Source of the DNA: Chlamydia sp. BM-2023
GTDB lineage: Bacteria > Chlamydiota > Chlamydiia > Chlamydiales > Chlamydiaceae
Length of the DNA stretch: 64,000 nt
Assembly (NCBI RefSeq): GCF_964023145.1
Contig: NZ_CAXIED010000001.1
Location: forward strand, 558,001 to 622,000
Reading direction: 5' to 3'
In this document: positions 27,072 to 36,309 of the stretch, in pieces
Position numbering within the stretch: position 1 is the stretch's first letter
Layout of the letters: each line of letters begins with the position of its first letter
Translations under genes and position numbers: made by a program
Notes under the pieces: generated by a model
Databases searched by the model: none
Told to the model about the DNA's origin: nothing
Seen by the model: only the letters and a program-made list of their open reading frames with translations

Positions 27072-27092
27072 GGAGTTCGCCATTTAATATTA

Positions 27093-29684
27093 ATGAAAAA
27101 ATCCTTAATCGTAGTGGAATCCCCTGCTAAAATTAAAACCTTACAAAAACTCTTAGGGAAAGGTTTTATTTTTGCTTCGTCACTAGGACATGTTGTTGAT
27201 CTTCCCGCTAAAGAGTTCGGTATTGATATCGATCATGATTTTGAGCCCGACTATCAAATTCTTCCTGACAAACAAGAAGTTATCAACCAAATTCGCAAGC
27301 TAGCAGCCAGTTGTGAAGTTGTTTACTTATCTCCCGACCCCGATAGAGAGGGAGAAGCTATAGCTTGGCATATTGCCAATCAGCTGCCTAAGAATACCCA
27401 AATGCAAAGAATCTCTTTCAATGCGATTACTAAGGGCGCTGTTAATGAGGCATTAAAACATCCTCGAGAAATTGATATGGCTTTAGTAAATGCCCAGCAA
27501 GCCCGGCGTTTACTAGATCGCATTGTGGGTTATAAGATTTCTCCTATTTTAAGCCGGAAATTACAACAACGTTCAGGAATTTCCGCAGGACGCGTGCAAT
27601 CTGTAGCGTTAAAATTGGTTGTAGATCGTGAGAAAGCTATAGAAGCTTTTGTTCCTGTAGAATACTGGAATATTCGCGTTTTTCTTCAAGATCCTAAATC
27701 TTCGAAAACATTTTGGGCTCATTTGTATTCTGCAGATGGGAAAAAATGGGAAAAAGAACTTCCTAAAGGTAAGTCTGAAGACGAAATTCTATTAATTAAT
27801 TCCGAAGCTAAAGCTCAGCACTACGCAAGTCTATTAGAAGATGCTTCTTATAGAATAACGCGAGTAGAAGCTAAAGAAAAGCGTCGTAATGCGGCTCCGC
27901 CATTTATTACTTCGACATTACAACAAGAGGCTAGTCGCCATTTTAGATTTTCTTCTTCTAAGACCATGTCTGTTGCACAGACATTGTACGAAGGCGTAGA
28001 ATTAGATAATGAAGATGCTACAGGATTGATCACCTATATGCGTACGGACTCCGTACGTATAGATCCCGAGGCGTTAAATAACGTCAGAGACTATATCCAA
28101 GGGACATTTGGAAATGACTACTTACCAAAATCTCCCAATCTCTATGCTACAAAAAAAATGACTCAGGATGCCCACGAAGCAATTCGCCCTACGGACATTC
28201 ATTTATCTCCAGAAAAGCTCCAAGGGAAACTTTCTGACGATCAGTACAAGCTTTATTCTCTCATTTGGAAGCGCTTTGTTGCCTCTCAGATGAATCCTGC
28301 GATTTATGACACCTTAGCTATGACAATCTCTACAAATGTACAGATTGATCTTCGCGCCTCAGGATCATTACTAAAATTCAAAGGCTTTCTTGCCGTATAT
28401 GAAGAGAAGCATGATGACGATGTAGATCAGGAAGAAAATCCTTCATTACCTCAGTTACACGCTCAAGATGTCGTAAATAAAAAAGAGGTTTCTGCAGAAC
28501 AAGCATTTACCAAACCTCTTCCTAGATTCACGGAAGCTTCTTTAGTTAAAGAGTTGGAAAAATCTGGAATAGGACGACCTTCTACGTACGCAACGATTAT
28601 GAATAAAATTCAAAGTCGTGAGTACACTATCAAAGAAAATCAACGGCTACGCCCTACAGAACTAGGTAAAATTATTTCCCAATTCCTTGAGACAAATTTC
28701 CCAAGGGTTATGGACATAGGTTTTACAGCTCTTATGGAAGACGAGCTAGAGCTTATTGCTGATAATAAAAAGTCATGGAAACTTCTTCTTAAGGAGTTTT
28801 GGGATCAGTTTCTTCCTGTGGTTACTACAGCAGAAAAAGAAGCTGTTATCCCACGCATCGTAACGGATATTGATTGTTCAGAATGTCATAAAGGGAAACT
28901 TGTAAAAATCTGGGCGAAAAATCGTTATTTTTACGGATGCTCGGAATATCCCGAATGTGACTACAAAACATCTGAAGAAGAGCTCGCTTTTAATAAGGAT
29001 GATTATGCTGTTGACACTCCCTGGGATGGCCCCTGCCCTGTCTGTCAAGGTCCCATGAAAGTCCGTCATGGACGTTTTGGCACTTTCTTAGGTTGTTTAA
29101 ATTATCCCAAATGTCGTGGAACCGTCACTCTTCATAAAAAGGGTGAGGAAATAGAGCAAAATGAAGTTGTGCCGTGTCCTGCAACAGGATGCTCTGGAAA
29201 AATCCTTAAGAAACGTTCTCGGTATAATAAAACGTTTTATTCCTGCTCGGAATATCCTGACTGCAGTGTTATTGGAAACACTGTGGATGCTGTGATTACA
29301 AAGTACACAGGCACTCCTAAAACTCCCTACGAAAAGAAAACAACTAAGAAAAAAGGCGCAACGAAAAGCACAGCAGCTAAAAAAACAGTTGCCAAGGGTA
29401 AAAAAGCACCTGCAAAGAAAAAAAGCGAAGGGAAGACCACAAGAGTAGGGTCCTTACTTACTCCCTCTCCAGAATTAGCGCTGATGATTGGCGATGAGCC
29501 TGTATCTCGCGGAGAAGCTACAAAAAAAATCTGGAAATACATTAAGGATAACAATCTACAGTCTGCAGAGAATAAAAAATTGTTAATTCCTGATGATAAA
29601 TTCAAAGCGGTTATTGGGCCTGAACCTGTTGATATGTTTCAGTTACCAAAACTATTAAGTCAGCACTTGTTTAAAGCTGGTTGA
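27093..29684 (+). CDS. topA: DNA topoisomerase I with C-terminal SWIB domain
   Basis: This 863-residue type IA topoisomerase relaxes negative supercoils. A Toprim domain opens the protein (IVVESPAKIKTL; PDPDREGEAIAWH), and the catalytic tyrosine is Y315 in TYMRTDSVRI. Three C-terminal zinc-ribbon units follow (from C595; the CSEC..., CPVC... and CPATGC... groups), then a Lys/Ala/Thr-rich linker resembling a histone tail, and finally a SWIB/MDM2-like domain (about 785-863, GSLLTPSPELALMIG...). The TopA-SWIB fusion is a chlamydial peculiarity; SWIB is otherwise a eukaryotic chromatin-remodelling domain. The end overlaps the convergent dus gene by 25 bp. Confidence 0.97.
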   Translation: MKKSLIVVESPAKIKTLQKLLGKGFIFASSLGHVVDLPAKEFGIDIDHDFEPDYQILPDKQEVINQIRKLAASCEVVYLSPDPDREGEAIAWHIANQLPKNTQMQRISFNAITKGAVNEALKHPREIDMALVNAQQARRLLDRIVGYKISPILSRKLQQRSGISAGRVQSVALKLVVDREKAIEAFVPVEYWNIRVFLQDPKSSKTFWAHLYSADGKKWEKELPKGKSEDEILLINSEAKAQHYASLLEDASYRITRVEAKEKRRNAAPPFITSTLQQEASRHFRFSSSKTMSVAQTLYEGVELDNEDATGLITYMRTDSVRIDPEALNNVRDYIQGTFGNDYLPKSPNLYATKKMTQDAHEAIRPTDIHLSPEKLQGKLSDDQYKLYSLIWKRFVASQMNPAIYDTLAMTISTNVQIDLRASGSLLKFKGFLAVYEEKHDDDVDQEENPSLPQLHAQDVVNKKEVSAEQAFTKPLPRFTEASLVKELEKSGIGRPSTYATIMNKIQSREYTIKENQRLRPTELGKIISQFLETNFPRVMDIGFTALMEDELELIADNKKSWKLLLKEFWDQFLPVVTTAEKEAVIPRIVTDIDCSECHKGKLVKIWAKNRYFYGCSEYPECDYKTSEEELAFNKDDYAVDTPWDGPCPVCQGPMKVRHGRFGTFLGCLNYPKCRGTVTLHKKGEEIEQNEVVPCPATGCSGKILKKRSRYNKTFYSCSEYPDCSVIGNTVDAVITKYTGTPKTPYEKKTTKKKGATKSTAAKKTVAKGKKAPAKKKSEGKTTRVGSLLTPSPELALMIGDEPVSRGEATKKIWKYIKDNNLQSAENKKLLIPDDKFKAVIGPEPVDMFQLPKLLSQHLFKAG

Positions 29685-30676
29685 TCCCGACATTCATCAT
29701 CTGCTTCTTCATAATCATCGATAAGCTGGTATACTTCTTGAGATGAGATAGCCTTAGATAAAGCAGAGCGCAAGAAACGTACCTTAGCAGCAGATATTAA
29801 ATAGTGCCCGCATAGTTTACGTGTTTCAGTAAGAAATTTCGCTTCGCTTTGATAGTATTCCTCTACCCAGTGCAAATGCTGAAGAAAAGCTTGCTTTCTC
29901 ATGGAAAAAGGAACTGTCTGATACGTTCCCGTAGCAAGATAGTCTTCTACTTGTTTGACTATCCAAGGAGCTCCCATGGTGCCACGAGCAATAAGCACGC
30001 CGTCACATCCTGTAGTTTCTAACATATGTTTAGCGGCCTCAGGAGAAAAAACATCTCCGTTACCAAAGACAGGAAAATCCTTCCCTGCCTCTGCCTTTGC
30101 CCGTGTTATGTAATCAAGGTTACTCGGACCAACATAGCCCTGAGCTCGCGTTCTTCCATGAACAAAAACAGCGCTGGCTCCTGCCTCTTTTATAACGCGT
30201 ACGGTTTCCTCGACATTGATAGTATTCCCATCCCATCCTGAACGTATTTTTACAGTAACAGGGACGGAAACTGCCTCTACGATCTTTTCTAAGACCTTAC
30301 CGATAAGTTGTGGGGACTTTAACAATCCTGAGCCACTGCCATCTTTTGTAATTCTATCGGTCGGGCAGCCACAATTCAAATCTATTAAATCAAAACCCAA
30401 GCCTTCTAGTACTTTAGCAGCTTCACCGGCCATTTCTGGTTTACTACCGCAGAGCTGCCCCCCTATAGGGCGCATCTCTTCAGAATAGTCTAATAGCTTC
30501 AACGTACGTGCTGGACAGTAGTGTAAACCTTCGATCTTCACCATTTCGCAAAACATTAAAGCCGGGCTGTAAAGTGAGGACATTCTCCTATAGGGATAAT
30601 CTGAAAAACCTGCCAAGGGGGCGTAGACTATAGGAGATTTTAGTAAAATATTTCTTATATATACTGAAGAAGCCAT
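29660..30676 (-). CDS. dus: tRNA-dihydrouridine synthase
   Basis: This encodes 338 residues. FMN-dependent TIM barrel that reduces uridine to dihydrouridine in the tRNA D-loop. Signatures: PIVYAPLAGFSDYPYR at the N-terminus, NCGCPTDRITKDGSGSGLL with the catalytic cysteine (around residue 100), VTVKIRSGWD, VFVHGRTRAQGY and NGDVFSPEAA. The class (DusA/B/C) cannot be settled by eye; DusB is the most likely. The ATG overlaps the stop of the upstream YggT-like gene by 22 bp, suggesting coupling; the 3' end overlaps topA antiparallel. Confidence 0.93.
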   Translation of the reverse strand: MASSVYIRNILLKSPIVYAPLAGFSDYPYRRMSSLYSPALMFCEMVKIEGLHYCPARTLKLLDYSEEMRPIGGQLCGSKPEMAGEAAKVLEGLGFDLIDLNCGCPTDRITKDGSGSGLLKSPQLIGKVLEKIVEAVSVPVTVKIRSGWDGNTINVEETVRVIKEAGASAVFVHGRTRAQGYVGPSNLDYITRAKAEAGKDFPVFGNGDVFSPEAAKHMLETTGCDGVLIARGTMGAPWIVKQVEDYLATGTYQTVPFSMRKQAFLQHLHWVEEYYQSEAKFLTETRKLCGHYLISAAKVRFLRSALSKAISSQEVYQLIDDYEEADDECRDQPALNKC

Positions 30677-30951
30677 GGAGACTGGAAAATATTAAGAACA
30701 ACAAACTTTAGAGTTCGTATCACAATAAAAGGGACAGCTTCCAAGCAGAAAAGAGCAATCAGAGGGCTTATATCAATAAAGCCGATACGAGGAATAAATC
30801 TTCTAAATATGGCGAGGTAAGGGTCTACAAACCTATTTACGTACTGATACCATTTTGTATTGTGGCACTCGGGAACCCAAGAGGCCAAAATATACACCAA
30901 AATTAAAAAACTATAAACATTAATAGCTGTTCTCAAAAAATAAGATACCAT
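30655..30951 (-). CDS. YggT-family membrane protein
   Basis: This encodes 98 residues from the ATG at 30951, which has a GGGA-type ribosome-binding site; the frame opens earlier at a TTG but the ATG fits better. There are two hydrophobic segments (about 5-25 and 62-90) around a short loop with the YggT signature FRRFIPRIGFIDISPLIAL. YggT proteins are small inner-membrane proteins linked to osmotic tolerance and, in Gram-positives, to cell division (YlmG). It is co-directional with dus and overlaps it by 22 bp. Confidence 0.85.
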   Translation of the reverse strand: MVSYFLRTAINVYSFLILVYILASWVPECHNTKWYQYVNRFVDPYLAIFRRFIPRIGFIDISPLIALFCLEAVPFIVIRTLKFVVLNIFQSPWLLQYI

Positions 30952-31048
30952 TTCTTTTCCCTTTATAAACAATTAATATGTGTTTTTCTTGAAAAACAGC
31001 CATTTATTCTTTAAAATGGTTATCTTTATTTTTTAAGAACACCGTACT

Positions 31049-32449
31049 ATGGATTTTAAACTGCCCATATACCACATCGGGGTAACCCAAGATGCAAATA
31101 ATACTATTAAAATAGCAATTTTGCAGAAAACATGTAAAGGGTGGATAGTTTCTCACTGTGAACACATCTCTGAAGATCACGAGTGGCGCATTCCCAAAAA
31201 ATACTTATCGGCATCCATAACCTTCTCCTTACGGGGAACCGATAGCTTGATTAGAAGCACCCTTTCGCCTCTAAAAAATAAAAAAAATATTTTAAAAATA
31301 GCTCTAACTGATTTAGAAACTAATGCCGCATTTCCTTGGAACTCCTTAATAGTTGCCCCTAAGCTAGGGAAAAAAGGAGATAATGGCGAAACTCCTGTAA
31401 CACTGTGGATCACACAAAAGGCTACCATAGAGCAAGAGGTCGCTCTTTTGCATCAAGCTCGGGTGTTCCCAGATACACTGTCTTGCCAGCCTGCTGATAT
31501 TTTTTTCCTTGCTCAGCAAACGCCTTTAAAAGCTCTACCTGCGTATTTTCTAGTTTACACGGGATCTTCTGAAACTACATGCCTGTTTGTCCAAGATGGG
31601 TCTGTTTTAGTGTCTCGCTCCTTTTGTAATTCCCCCAAAAAAAATATTGAAGATATTCAAACTACTCTAGAGTACGTGAAGGATACCTATCCTACGGTCG
31701 CACTATCCGCAATTCACACGGTTCAGCTTCCTGCAGCATTAAAAAAATCTTTAGAACAAAAAGTTTCTTTACCCCTGATCTCCTGCCAGACAATGACCTT
31801 CGGTCTTGAAGAGGAGGAATGGGCTAACTATGGCGATGCGATTACTACAGCGTATCATGGAACTTCTAAACAAACGTTATCATTCCCTTATAATCCGGTT
31901 TTTAGCAGTTCAGAATCTCAGAAACATTGGTTGAAACGCTCCTCATTTCTCATTGGGAAATTAGCGTTACTATCCACACTAATTGTGGGGATAGGCTCTA
32001 CTATTAAACTAGCCTCTCTTTCTCATCGAGTTCGAGAGCACTTTGCTTTAGTGTGTCCTGAAAACACAAAAATCCCGAAGTCGTTACGCGGTGTAGAAGA
32101 AGCTCTGCTTACTACTATTTCCTCGCATGTACATACGGATTACCCTTATCTGCCGACTATTCCAACAAGCAAAGAAACCATGCAGTTTCTTTCAGCTTTA
32201 GCAGAGACCCTACCTTCTGTAAAACTTTCCTATTTCTGTTATTCTCTAGAATCTTTTCCTTCAAAACAGACGCCTGATCTCCCTTATCGAGCAAATATTT
32301 CCGTAAAAGGCGAGGGAAATCCCGAAGAAATATCCAAATTTCTCCAAAGAATATCCTTGCATCCGAAGCTATCCAATATCACCAAAACAACGTGTGGTAG
32401 CCAATCCTTCGATTTGCAATTTACTATCGTCTCCCAGGAAGTCTTATGA
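31049..32449 (+). CDS. Chlamydial protein with PilM/GspL-like layout (CT646-like)
   Basis: This 466-residue protein has a long cytoplasmic N-terminal region (about 1-290) showing actin-like-fold features seen in PilM/GspL (an opening strand IYHIGVTQDANNTIKIAIL, then the YFLVYTGSSETTCLFVQDG segment), one membrane segment (about 300-322) and a C-terminal extracytoplasmic domain (about 340-466) ending in a ferredoxin-like strand pattern. This is the topology of GspL. The following gene starts as ATGA on its stop. No family assignment is possible from sequence alone; the resemblance is structural inference. Confidence 0.8.
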   Translation: MDFKLPIYHIGVTQDANNTIKIAILQKTCKGWIVSHCEHISEDHEWRIPKKYLSASITFSLRGTDSLIRSTLSPLKNKKNILKIALTDLETNAAFPWNSLIVAPKLGKKGDNGETPVTLWITQKATIEQEVALLHQARVFPDTLSCQPADIFFLAQQTPLKALPAYFLVYTGSSETTCLFVQDGSVLVSRSFCNSPKKNIEDIQTTLEYVKDTYPTVALSAIHTVQLPAALKKSLEQKVSLPLISCQTMTFGLEEEEWANYGDAITTAYHGTSKQTLSFPYNPVFSSSESQKHWLKRSSFLIGKLALLSTLIVGIGSTIKLASLSHRVREHFALVCPENTKIPKSLRGVEEALLTTISSHVHTDYPYLPTIPTSKETMQFLSALAETLPSVKLSYFCYSLESFPSKQTPDLPYRANISVKGEGNPEEISKFLQRISLHPKLSNITKTTCGSQSFDLQFTIVSQEVL

Positions 32450-33030
32450 AAAAATGGTCTTTAGTTTGCGCTCTTATAGCTTTAAGTTTGGTTAGTTGTC
32501 TTCCTGTTGTTGGTATTGTGTATAAGCATGTTCAAACAACGAAACGGTGGGAAGTACTAAATTCTCATATACTTACTTTAAAAGTTATGAAAGACCAATC
32601 AGATCTTATTGTAAAAACGAATGAGCGGGTCAAAAAACAGCATAAAAACGTGCAGCCGCATGAGCTGCTACAAGCAAGTAAACAGATTCGATTGCTGGGT
32701 GAAGAGCAGGATCGCCTAGCAGCCCTTAAAGACAACTCTTTAATCTCTCAAAGTAAAGAAGTTTGGGCGAGGAAGCAAATGTTTCTCTCATCAAAAAATC
32801 AAGTGGCATGGTCTATAGCACAAATCTCTGATGATTTGATGTCGATACGCCTGAGCCATCCCATAGAAGCTGATAACAGCAATATTGAAGAACTTTTTTA
32901 TTTATTTGATCCCAAGAACTCCAACGCTCCTCTAGCATTCTTCATCCGTTGGGAAATGACAAAACTTACCACACCATTAAGTAATCAGGTGTGGTCTATA
33001 AACGCTGAGGCTATAAGTCGATGGTTATAA
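32446..33030 (+). CDS. Single-anchor periplasmic protein with GspM/PilO-like layout (CT647-like)
   Basis: This encodes 194 residues. An N-terminal hydrophobic anchor (about 5-26) is followed by a helical, coiled-coil-prone region (about 30-110) and a small C-terminal domain. LVSC at residues 15-18 resembles a lipobox, but hydrophobicity continues past the cysteine, so a membrane anchor is equally likely. It overlaps the previous gene by 4 bp and the next by 10 bp. Size, topology and pairing recall GspM or PilO, partners of GspL/PilN in secretion and pilus platforms. This is inference. Confidence 0.78.
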   Translation: MKKWSLVCALIALSLVSCLPVVGIVYKHVQTTKRWEVLNSHILTLKVMKDQSDLIVKTNERVKKQHKNVQPHELLQASKQIRLLGEEQDRLAALKDNSLISQSKEVWARKQMFLSSKNQVAWSIAQISDDLMSIRLSHPIEADNSNIEELFYLFDPKNSNAPLAFFIRWEMTKLTTPLSNQVWSINAEAISRWL

Positions 33031-34298
33031 GAAAATGTTTTTACTTTCTTATTCTATGTTTTGCCAGTACGGCGCCTTTACAGGCTGCTGGAACATATGA
33101 GAAGCTAACTCTAACAGGTATCAATATTATTGATAGAAATGGATTGTCGGAGACAATTTGCTCTAAGGAAAAACTTAAAAAGTATTCCAAAGTAGACTTT
33201 CTCTCTCCTCAGCCCTACCAAAAAGTTATGCGTATGTATAAAAATACAAGAGGCGAGAACGTCTCCTGTTTAACAACATACCATACTAACGGGCAACTAA
33301 AACAATACCTGGAATGTGTGAATAACCGTGCTTGCGGACGTTATCGAGAATGGCATGGCAATGGGAAAATTAGAATCCAAGCAGAGGTGATAGGAGGAAT
33401 TGCAGATCTGCATCCTTCTGCGGAATCTGGATGGTTATTTCATGGGACAACATTAGCTCATAATGATGAGGGAGTGTTAGAAGCCGCTATTAACTACGAT
33501 AAGGGGTTACTACAAGGAGTATCTCACTACTATCATCCCAATGGTCAGACATGGAAAGAGTGTTCTTATCATAAAGGTCGAGCTCATGGGGATTTTCTCA
33601 CCTACACATCAGAGGGTTGCTTATTAAAAAAGCAAACCTATCAAGATGGAGAAAAACATGGTATCTCCATACGCTATGAAGAACGTTCAGGAGTGGTACT
33701 TTGCGAAGAAGAATATGATAATGGACTGCTAGTAAAAGGCTTTTACCTAGATCCTCAAACTCACCAGGGATTTTCTGAGATAATCAATGGCAATGGCACA
33801 CAAGTTATTTATGGTAAACATGCGATCGTAGAAACAAGAATGTTTGTTCGCGGAGAAGCCTGTGGAAAAGTTACCGTTTTTGATAACCTTGGTGATAATG
33901 TTATTCAAACATACTCACTAGTAGACGGAAATAAAAATGGAGAAGAGATCTTTTTCTACCCTAACTCCGGAAAATCCAAGCTCCTTTTAACCTGGAGCCA
34001 AGGAATTTTACAGGGCCCTGTAAAAACTTGGTACCCCAACGGGGCATTAGAAAGCTGTAAAGAACTAGTCAACAATAAGAAGTCAGGATTATTAACATTG
34101 TACTATCCTGAGGGTCAAATTATGGCTACAGAAGAATATGATAATGAATTACTCATAAAAGGAGAGTACTTCCGTCCTGGAGATCGCCATCCATATTCTC
34201 GAGTAGAAAAAGGATGTGGAACAGCAGTGTTCTTCACCTCTTCAGGCACAGTAACTAAAAAGATTCCCTATCAAGATGGTAAACCTCTGATTAATTAG
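33021..34298 (+). CDS. Secreted MORN-repeat protein (CT648-like)
   Basis: This encodes 425 residues with a signal peptide (about 1-22, ending LQAA). The rest is a run of MORN_2-type repeats, each with a Y/W-x-x-G core: for example TYHTNGQLKQYLE, EWHGNGKIRIQAE, YYHPNGQTWKECS, TYTSEGCLLKKQT, FYPNSGKSKLLLT, WYPNGALESCKEL and YYPEGQIMATEEY. Such repeats form beta-hairpin solenoids that bind proteins or lipids. The ATG overlaps the previous stop by 10 bp, so this is the third gene of a coupled trio. Location is probably periplasmic or surface. Confidence 0.85.
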   Translation: MVIRKCFYFLILCFASTAPLQAAGTYEKLTLTGINIIDRNGLSETICSKEKLKKYSKVDFLSPQPYQKVMRMYKNTRGENVSCLTTYHTNGQLKQYLECVNNRACGRYREWHGNGKIRIQAEVIGGIADLHPSAESGWLFHGTTLAHNDEGVLEAAINYDKGLLQGVSHYYHPNGQTWKECSYHKGRAHGDFLTYTSEGCLLKKQTYQDGEKHGISIRYEERSGVVLCEEEYDNGLLVKGFYLDPQTHQGFSEIINGNGTQVIYGKHAIVETRMFVRGEACGKVTVFDNLGDNVIQTYSLVDGNKNGEEIFFYPNSGKSKLLLTWSQGILQGPVKTWYPNGALESCKELVNNKKSGLLTLYYPEGQIMATEEYDNELLIKGEYFRPGDRHPYSRVEKGCGTAVFFTSSGTVTKKIPYQDGKPLIN

Positions 34299-34301
34299 AG
34301 T

Positions 34302-34841
34302 ATGGATTCTTCAGCAACTGCTAAAAAGCAGCAACGTGAGTTTTTTATCTCATTAAGGCACTCGATACAAGAACCACGTATATCCGCAGCCTCTTTAGCA
34401 GTTGCTGCTTTTGTTCGTGAGCTTCCTAAGGGAAGCTTCGTGCTTTCCTTTCTCCCCTTCCGAGGAGAAATCAACGTAAACCTAGCAAACAGAATTCTTG
34501 TTGAAGAATTCTCGTTAGCTCTTCCTCAAATAGACAATAATGAATTGTCTCCGGTACACATTCCCACTATAGAAGTTTTATCTGAACTATCTCATCCCCT
34601 ACATTTACCACAGTTCAATTTAGAATTTGTTTCTCCCGAACGTATTACTCACGTTCTTGTTCCTGCTTTAGCCTTTGATAATGAGGGTTATCGCCTCGGC
34701 TATGGAGGCGGTTATTATGACCGTTGGTTAGCAATGCACCCGCACCTTTTAACCATAGGCGTCGGTTATCTAGAACAAAAAACAGAAGTTCTTCCTAAAG
34801 AGCCTCATGATATTCCCGTTGCTAAAATATTTTTGTGCTAG
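34302..34841 (+). CDS. 5-formyltetrahydrofolate cyclo-ligase
   Basis: This 179-residue enzyme of the MTHFS/YgfA family converts 5-formyl-THF to 5,10-methenyl-THF with ATP. The C-terminal signature RLGYGGGYYDRWL and the preceding VLVPALAFDNEGY are clear, and the N-terminal basic helix KKQQREFFISLR matches. It begins 3 bp after the MORN gene. It complements the de novo folate block at 37-40.5 kb by keeping folate in usable one-carbon forms. Confidence 0.93.
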   Translation: MDSSATAKKQQREFFISLRHSIQEPRISAASLAVAAFVRELPKGSFVLSFLPFRGEINVNLANRILVEEFSLALPQIDNNELSPVHIPTIEVLSELSHPLHLPQFNLEFVSPERITHVLVPALAFDNEGYRLGYGGGYYDRWLAMHPHLLTIGVGYLEQKTEVLPKEPHDIPVAKIFLC

Positions 34842-34959
34842 AAAACAACAGACCTCATCACAATCCCTAAAAAGAACTTCTGTTTGTAACTTCTTACTTG
34901 CAACCGCGTCTTGTTTTCTTTAATAAATCCGTGAATTGTCAATAACACAATCTGTGTGT

Positions 34960-35169
34960 ATGATGACAATCCACTGTCAAGGTGAACTACGAAGAATCTT
35001 TTATGATCTTTATGCCTATATTGATACGAACTCTACAGATACAGAATATGCTACCAACGCCTCTGCTTTCTATCTTGACTGGTGTGAAAAATTGGGTTAT
35101 CCATACAAATCAAAAAAACAGCCTAACATACATCTATCATCAAAAATGACCACTCTGAAAATCTCTTAG
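34960..35169 (+). CDS. Small hypothetical protein
   Basis: This open frame lies between the cyclo-ligase and recA. It encodes 69 residues from tandem ATG codons at 34960; the frame opens 24 nt earlier at a TTG. The sequence is tyrosine-rich with no signal or membrane segment, and no clear ribosome-binding site is visible. Its end is followed by a 9-bp hairpin (35177-35203) that may be its terminator, which supports it being expressed. It could also be spurious. Confidence 0.4.
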   Translation: MMTIHCQGELRRIFYDLYAYIDTNSTDTEYATNASAFYLDWCEKLGYPYKSKKQPNIHLSSKMTTLKIS

Positions 35170-35176
35170 CTAATTC

Positions 35177-35203
35177 AGAGAAGAAGCTTACCCTTTCTTC
35201 TCT
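35177..35203 (+). terminator. Hairpin between small ORF and recA
   Basis: AGAGAAGAA (35177-35185) pairs exactly with TTCTTCTCT (35195-35203), loop 9 nt, followed by AAAA rather than Ts. It lies 57 bp before recA; it could be a weak terminator or a leader structure. Confidence 0.45.
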
Positions 35204-35259
35204 AAAAGTCCAAAACTGGTGGACCTGCATAAGAGGTGTGGAAAAAAGGAGCACCTATA

Positions 35260-36309
35260 ATGAATGTACCAGATCGTAAAAAAGCACTAGAAGCGGCTAT
35301 TGCATATATCGAAAAACAATATGGCTCTGGATCTATCATGAGTCTGGGGAAACACTCAGCAACTCATGAAATTTCCACTATCAAAACGGGAGCTTTATCT
35401 TTAGATTTAGCTTTAGGTATTGGGGGTGTTCCAAAAGGCCGTATTGTGGAGATTTTTGGTCCTGAATCTTCCGGGAAAACTACACTAGCTACTCATATTG
35501 TTGCTAACGCTCAGAAAATGGGCGGAGTAGCTGCATATATCGATGCTGAACATGCTCTAGATCCTAGCTACGCTTCCCTTATAGGTGCAAATATCAATGA
35601 CCTAATGATTTCCCAGCCTGACTGTGGTGAAGATGCCCTAAGTATTGCTGAGCTATTAGCAAGATCAGGAGCTGTTGACGTAATCGTAATTGACTCTGTA
35701 GCTGCCTTGGTTCCTAAAAGTGAACTCGAAGGAGATATTGGTGATGTGCACGTAGGGTTACAAGCTCGTATGATGTCTCAAGCTTTACGAAAACTTACAG
35801 CAACACTAGCACGTAGCCAAACATGCGCGATATTTATTAACCAAATTCGTGAGAAAATAGGAGTTAGCTTCGGCAATCCTGAAACTACTACAGGTGGACG
35901 CGCTTTAAAATTCTATTCATCTATACGCATGGATATCCGTCGTATAGGAGCCATAAAAGGCAACGAAAGCTTTGATCTAGGAAACCGTATTAAAGTCAAA
36001 GTTGCTAAAAATAAACTAGCACCTCCATTTAGAACCGCGGAATTTGATATTCTCTTTAATGAGGGTATTTCTTCAGCAGGATGCATATTAGATCTCGCTG
36101 TAGAACATAATATCGTCGAGAAAAAAGGCTCCTGGTTCAACTATCAAGATCGTAAGTTAGGACAAGGAAGAGAAGCTGTACGCGAAGAACTCAAGAAAAA
36201 TAAGAAGCTATTTGATGAGTTGGAAAAACGTATTTTTGAGATTACTTCTTCTCCAAAATCAGCTGTTGTAGAAGAAACAAAAGAAGCTCAACCAGCACCT
36301 GTAGCCTAA
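35260..36309 (+). CDS. recA: Recombinase A
   Basis: This encodes 349 residues from the ATG at 35260, with GGAG 9 nt upstream; an earlier GTG at 35236 adds eight residues without a better signal. RecA forms ATP-dependent filaments on single-stranded DNA. Walker [10 protein letters not shown], the [12 protein letters not shown]alker B, loop L1 and L2 region (...[23 protein letters not shown]) and the [11 protein letters not shown]-terminal region are all present. The acidic tail is short and ends EAQPAPVA. A strong terminator follows. No LexA box is visible upstream, as expected since chlamydiae lack LexA. Confidence 0.98.
   Translation: MNVPDRKKALEAAIAYIEKQYGSGSIMSLGKHSATHEISTIKTGALSLDLALGIGGVPKGRIVEIFGPESSGKTTLATHIVANAQKMGGVAAYIDAEHALDPSYASLIGANINDLMISQPDCGEDALSIAELLARSGAVDVIVIDSVAALVPKSELEGDIGDVHVGLQARMMSQALRKLTATLARSQTCAIFINQIREKIGVSFGNPETTTGGRALKFYSSIRMDIRRIGAIKGNESFDLGNRIKVKVAKNKLAPPFRTAEFDILFNEGISSAGCILDLAVEHNIVEKKGSWFNYQDRKLGQGREAVREELKKNKKLFDELEKRIFEITSSPKSAVVEETKEAQPAPVA

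Larger units (their letters stand above)
26460..27092. other. 633-bp gene-free interval upstream of topA
   Basis: This AT-rich interval holds no credible protein frame on either strand. It contains a terminator-like hairpin with T-run (26722-26754), a second 7-bp hairpin (26795-26815), two copies of ATGCTTGCA 20 bp apart (26971, 26991) and an 8-bp hairpin directly before topA (27047-27071). It may hold the topA control region and a small RNA gene. Confidence 0.6.
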
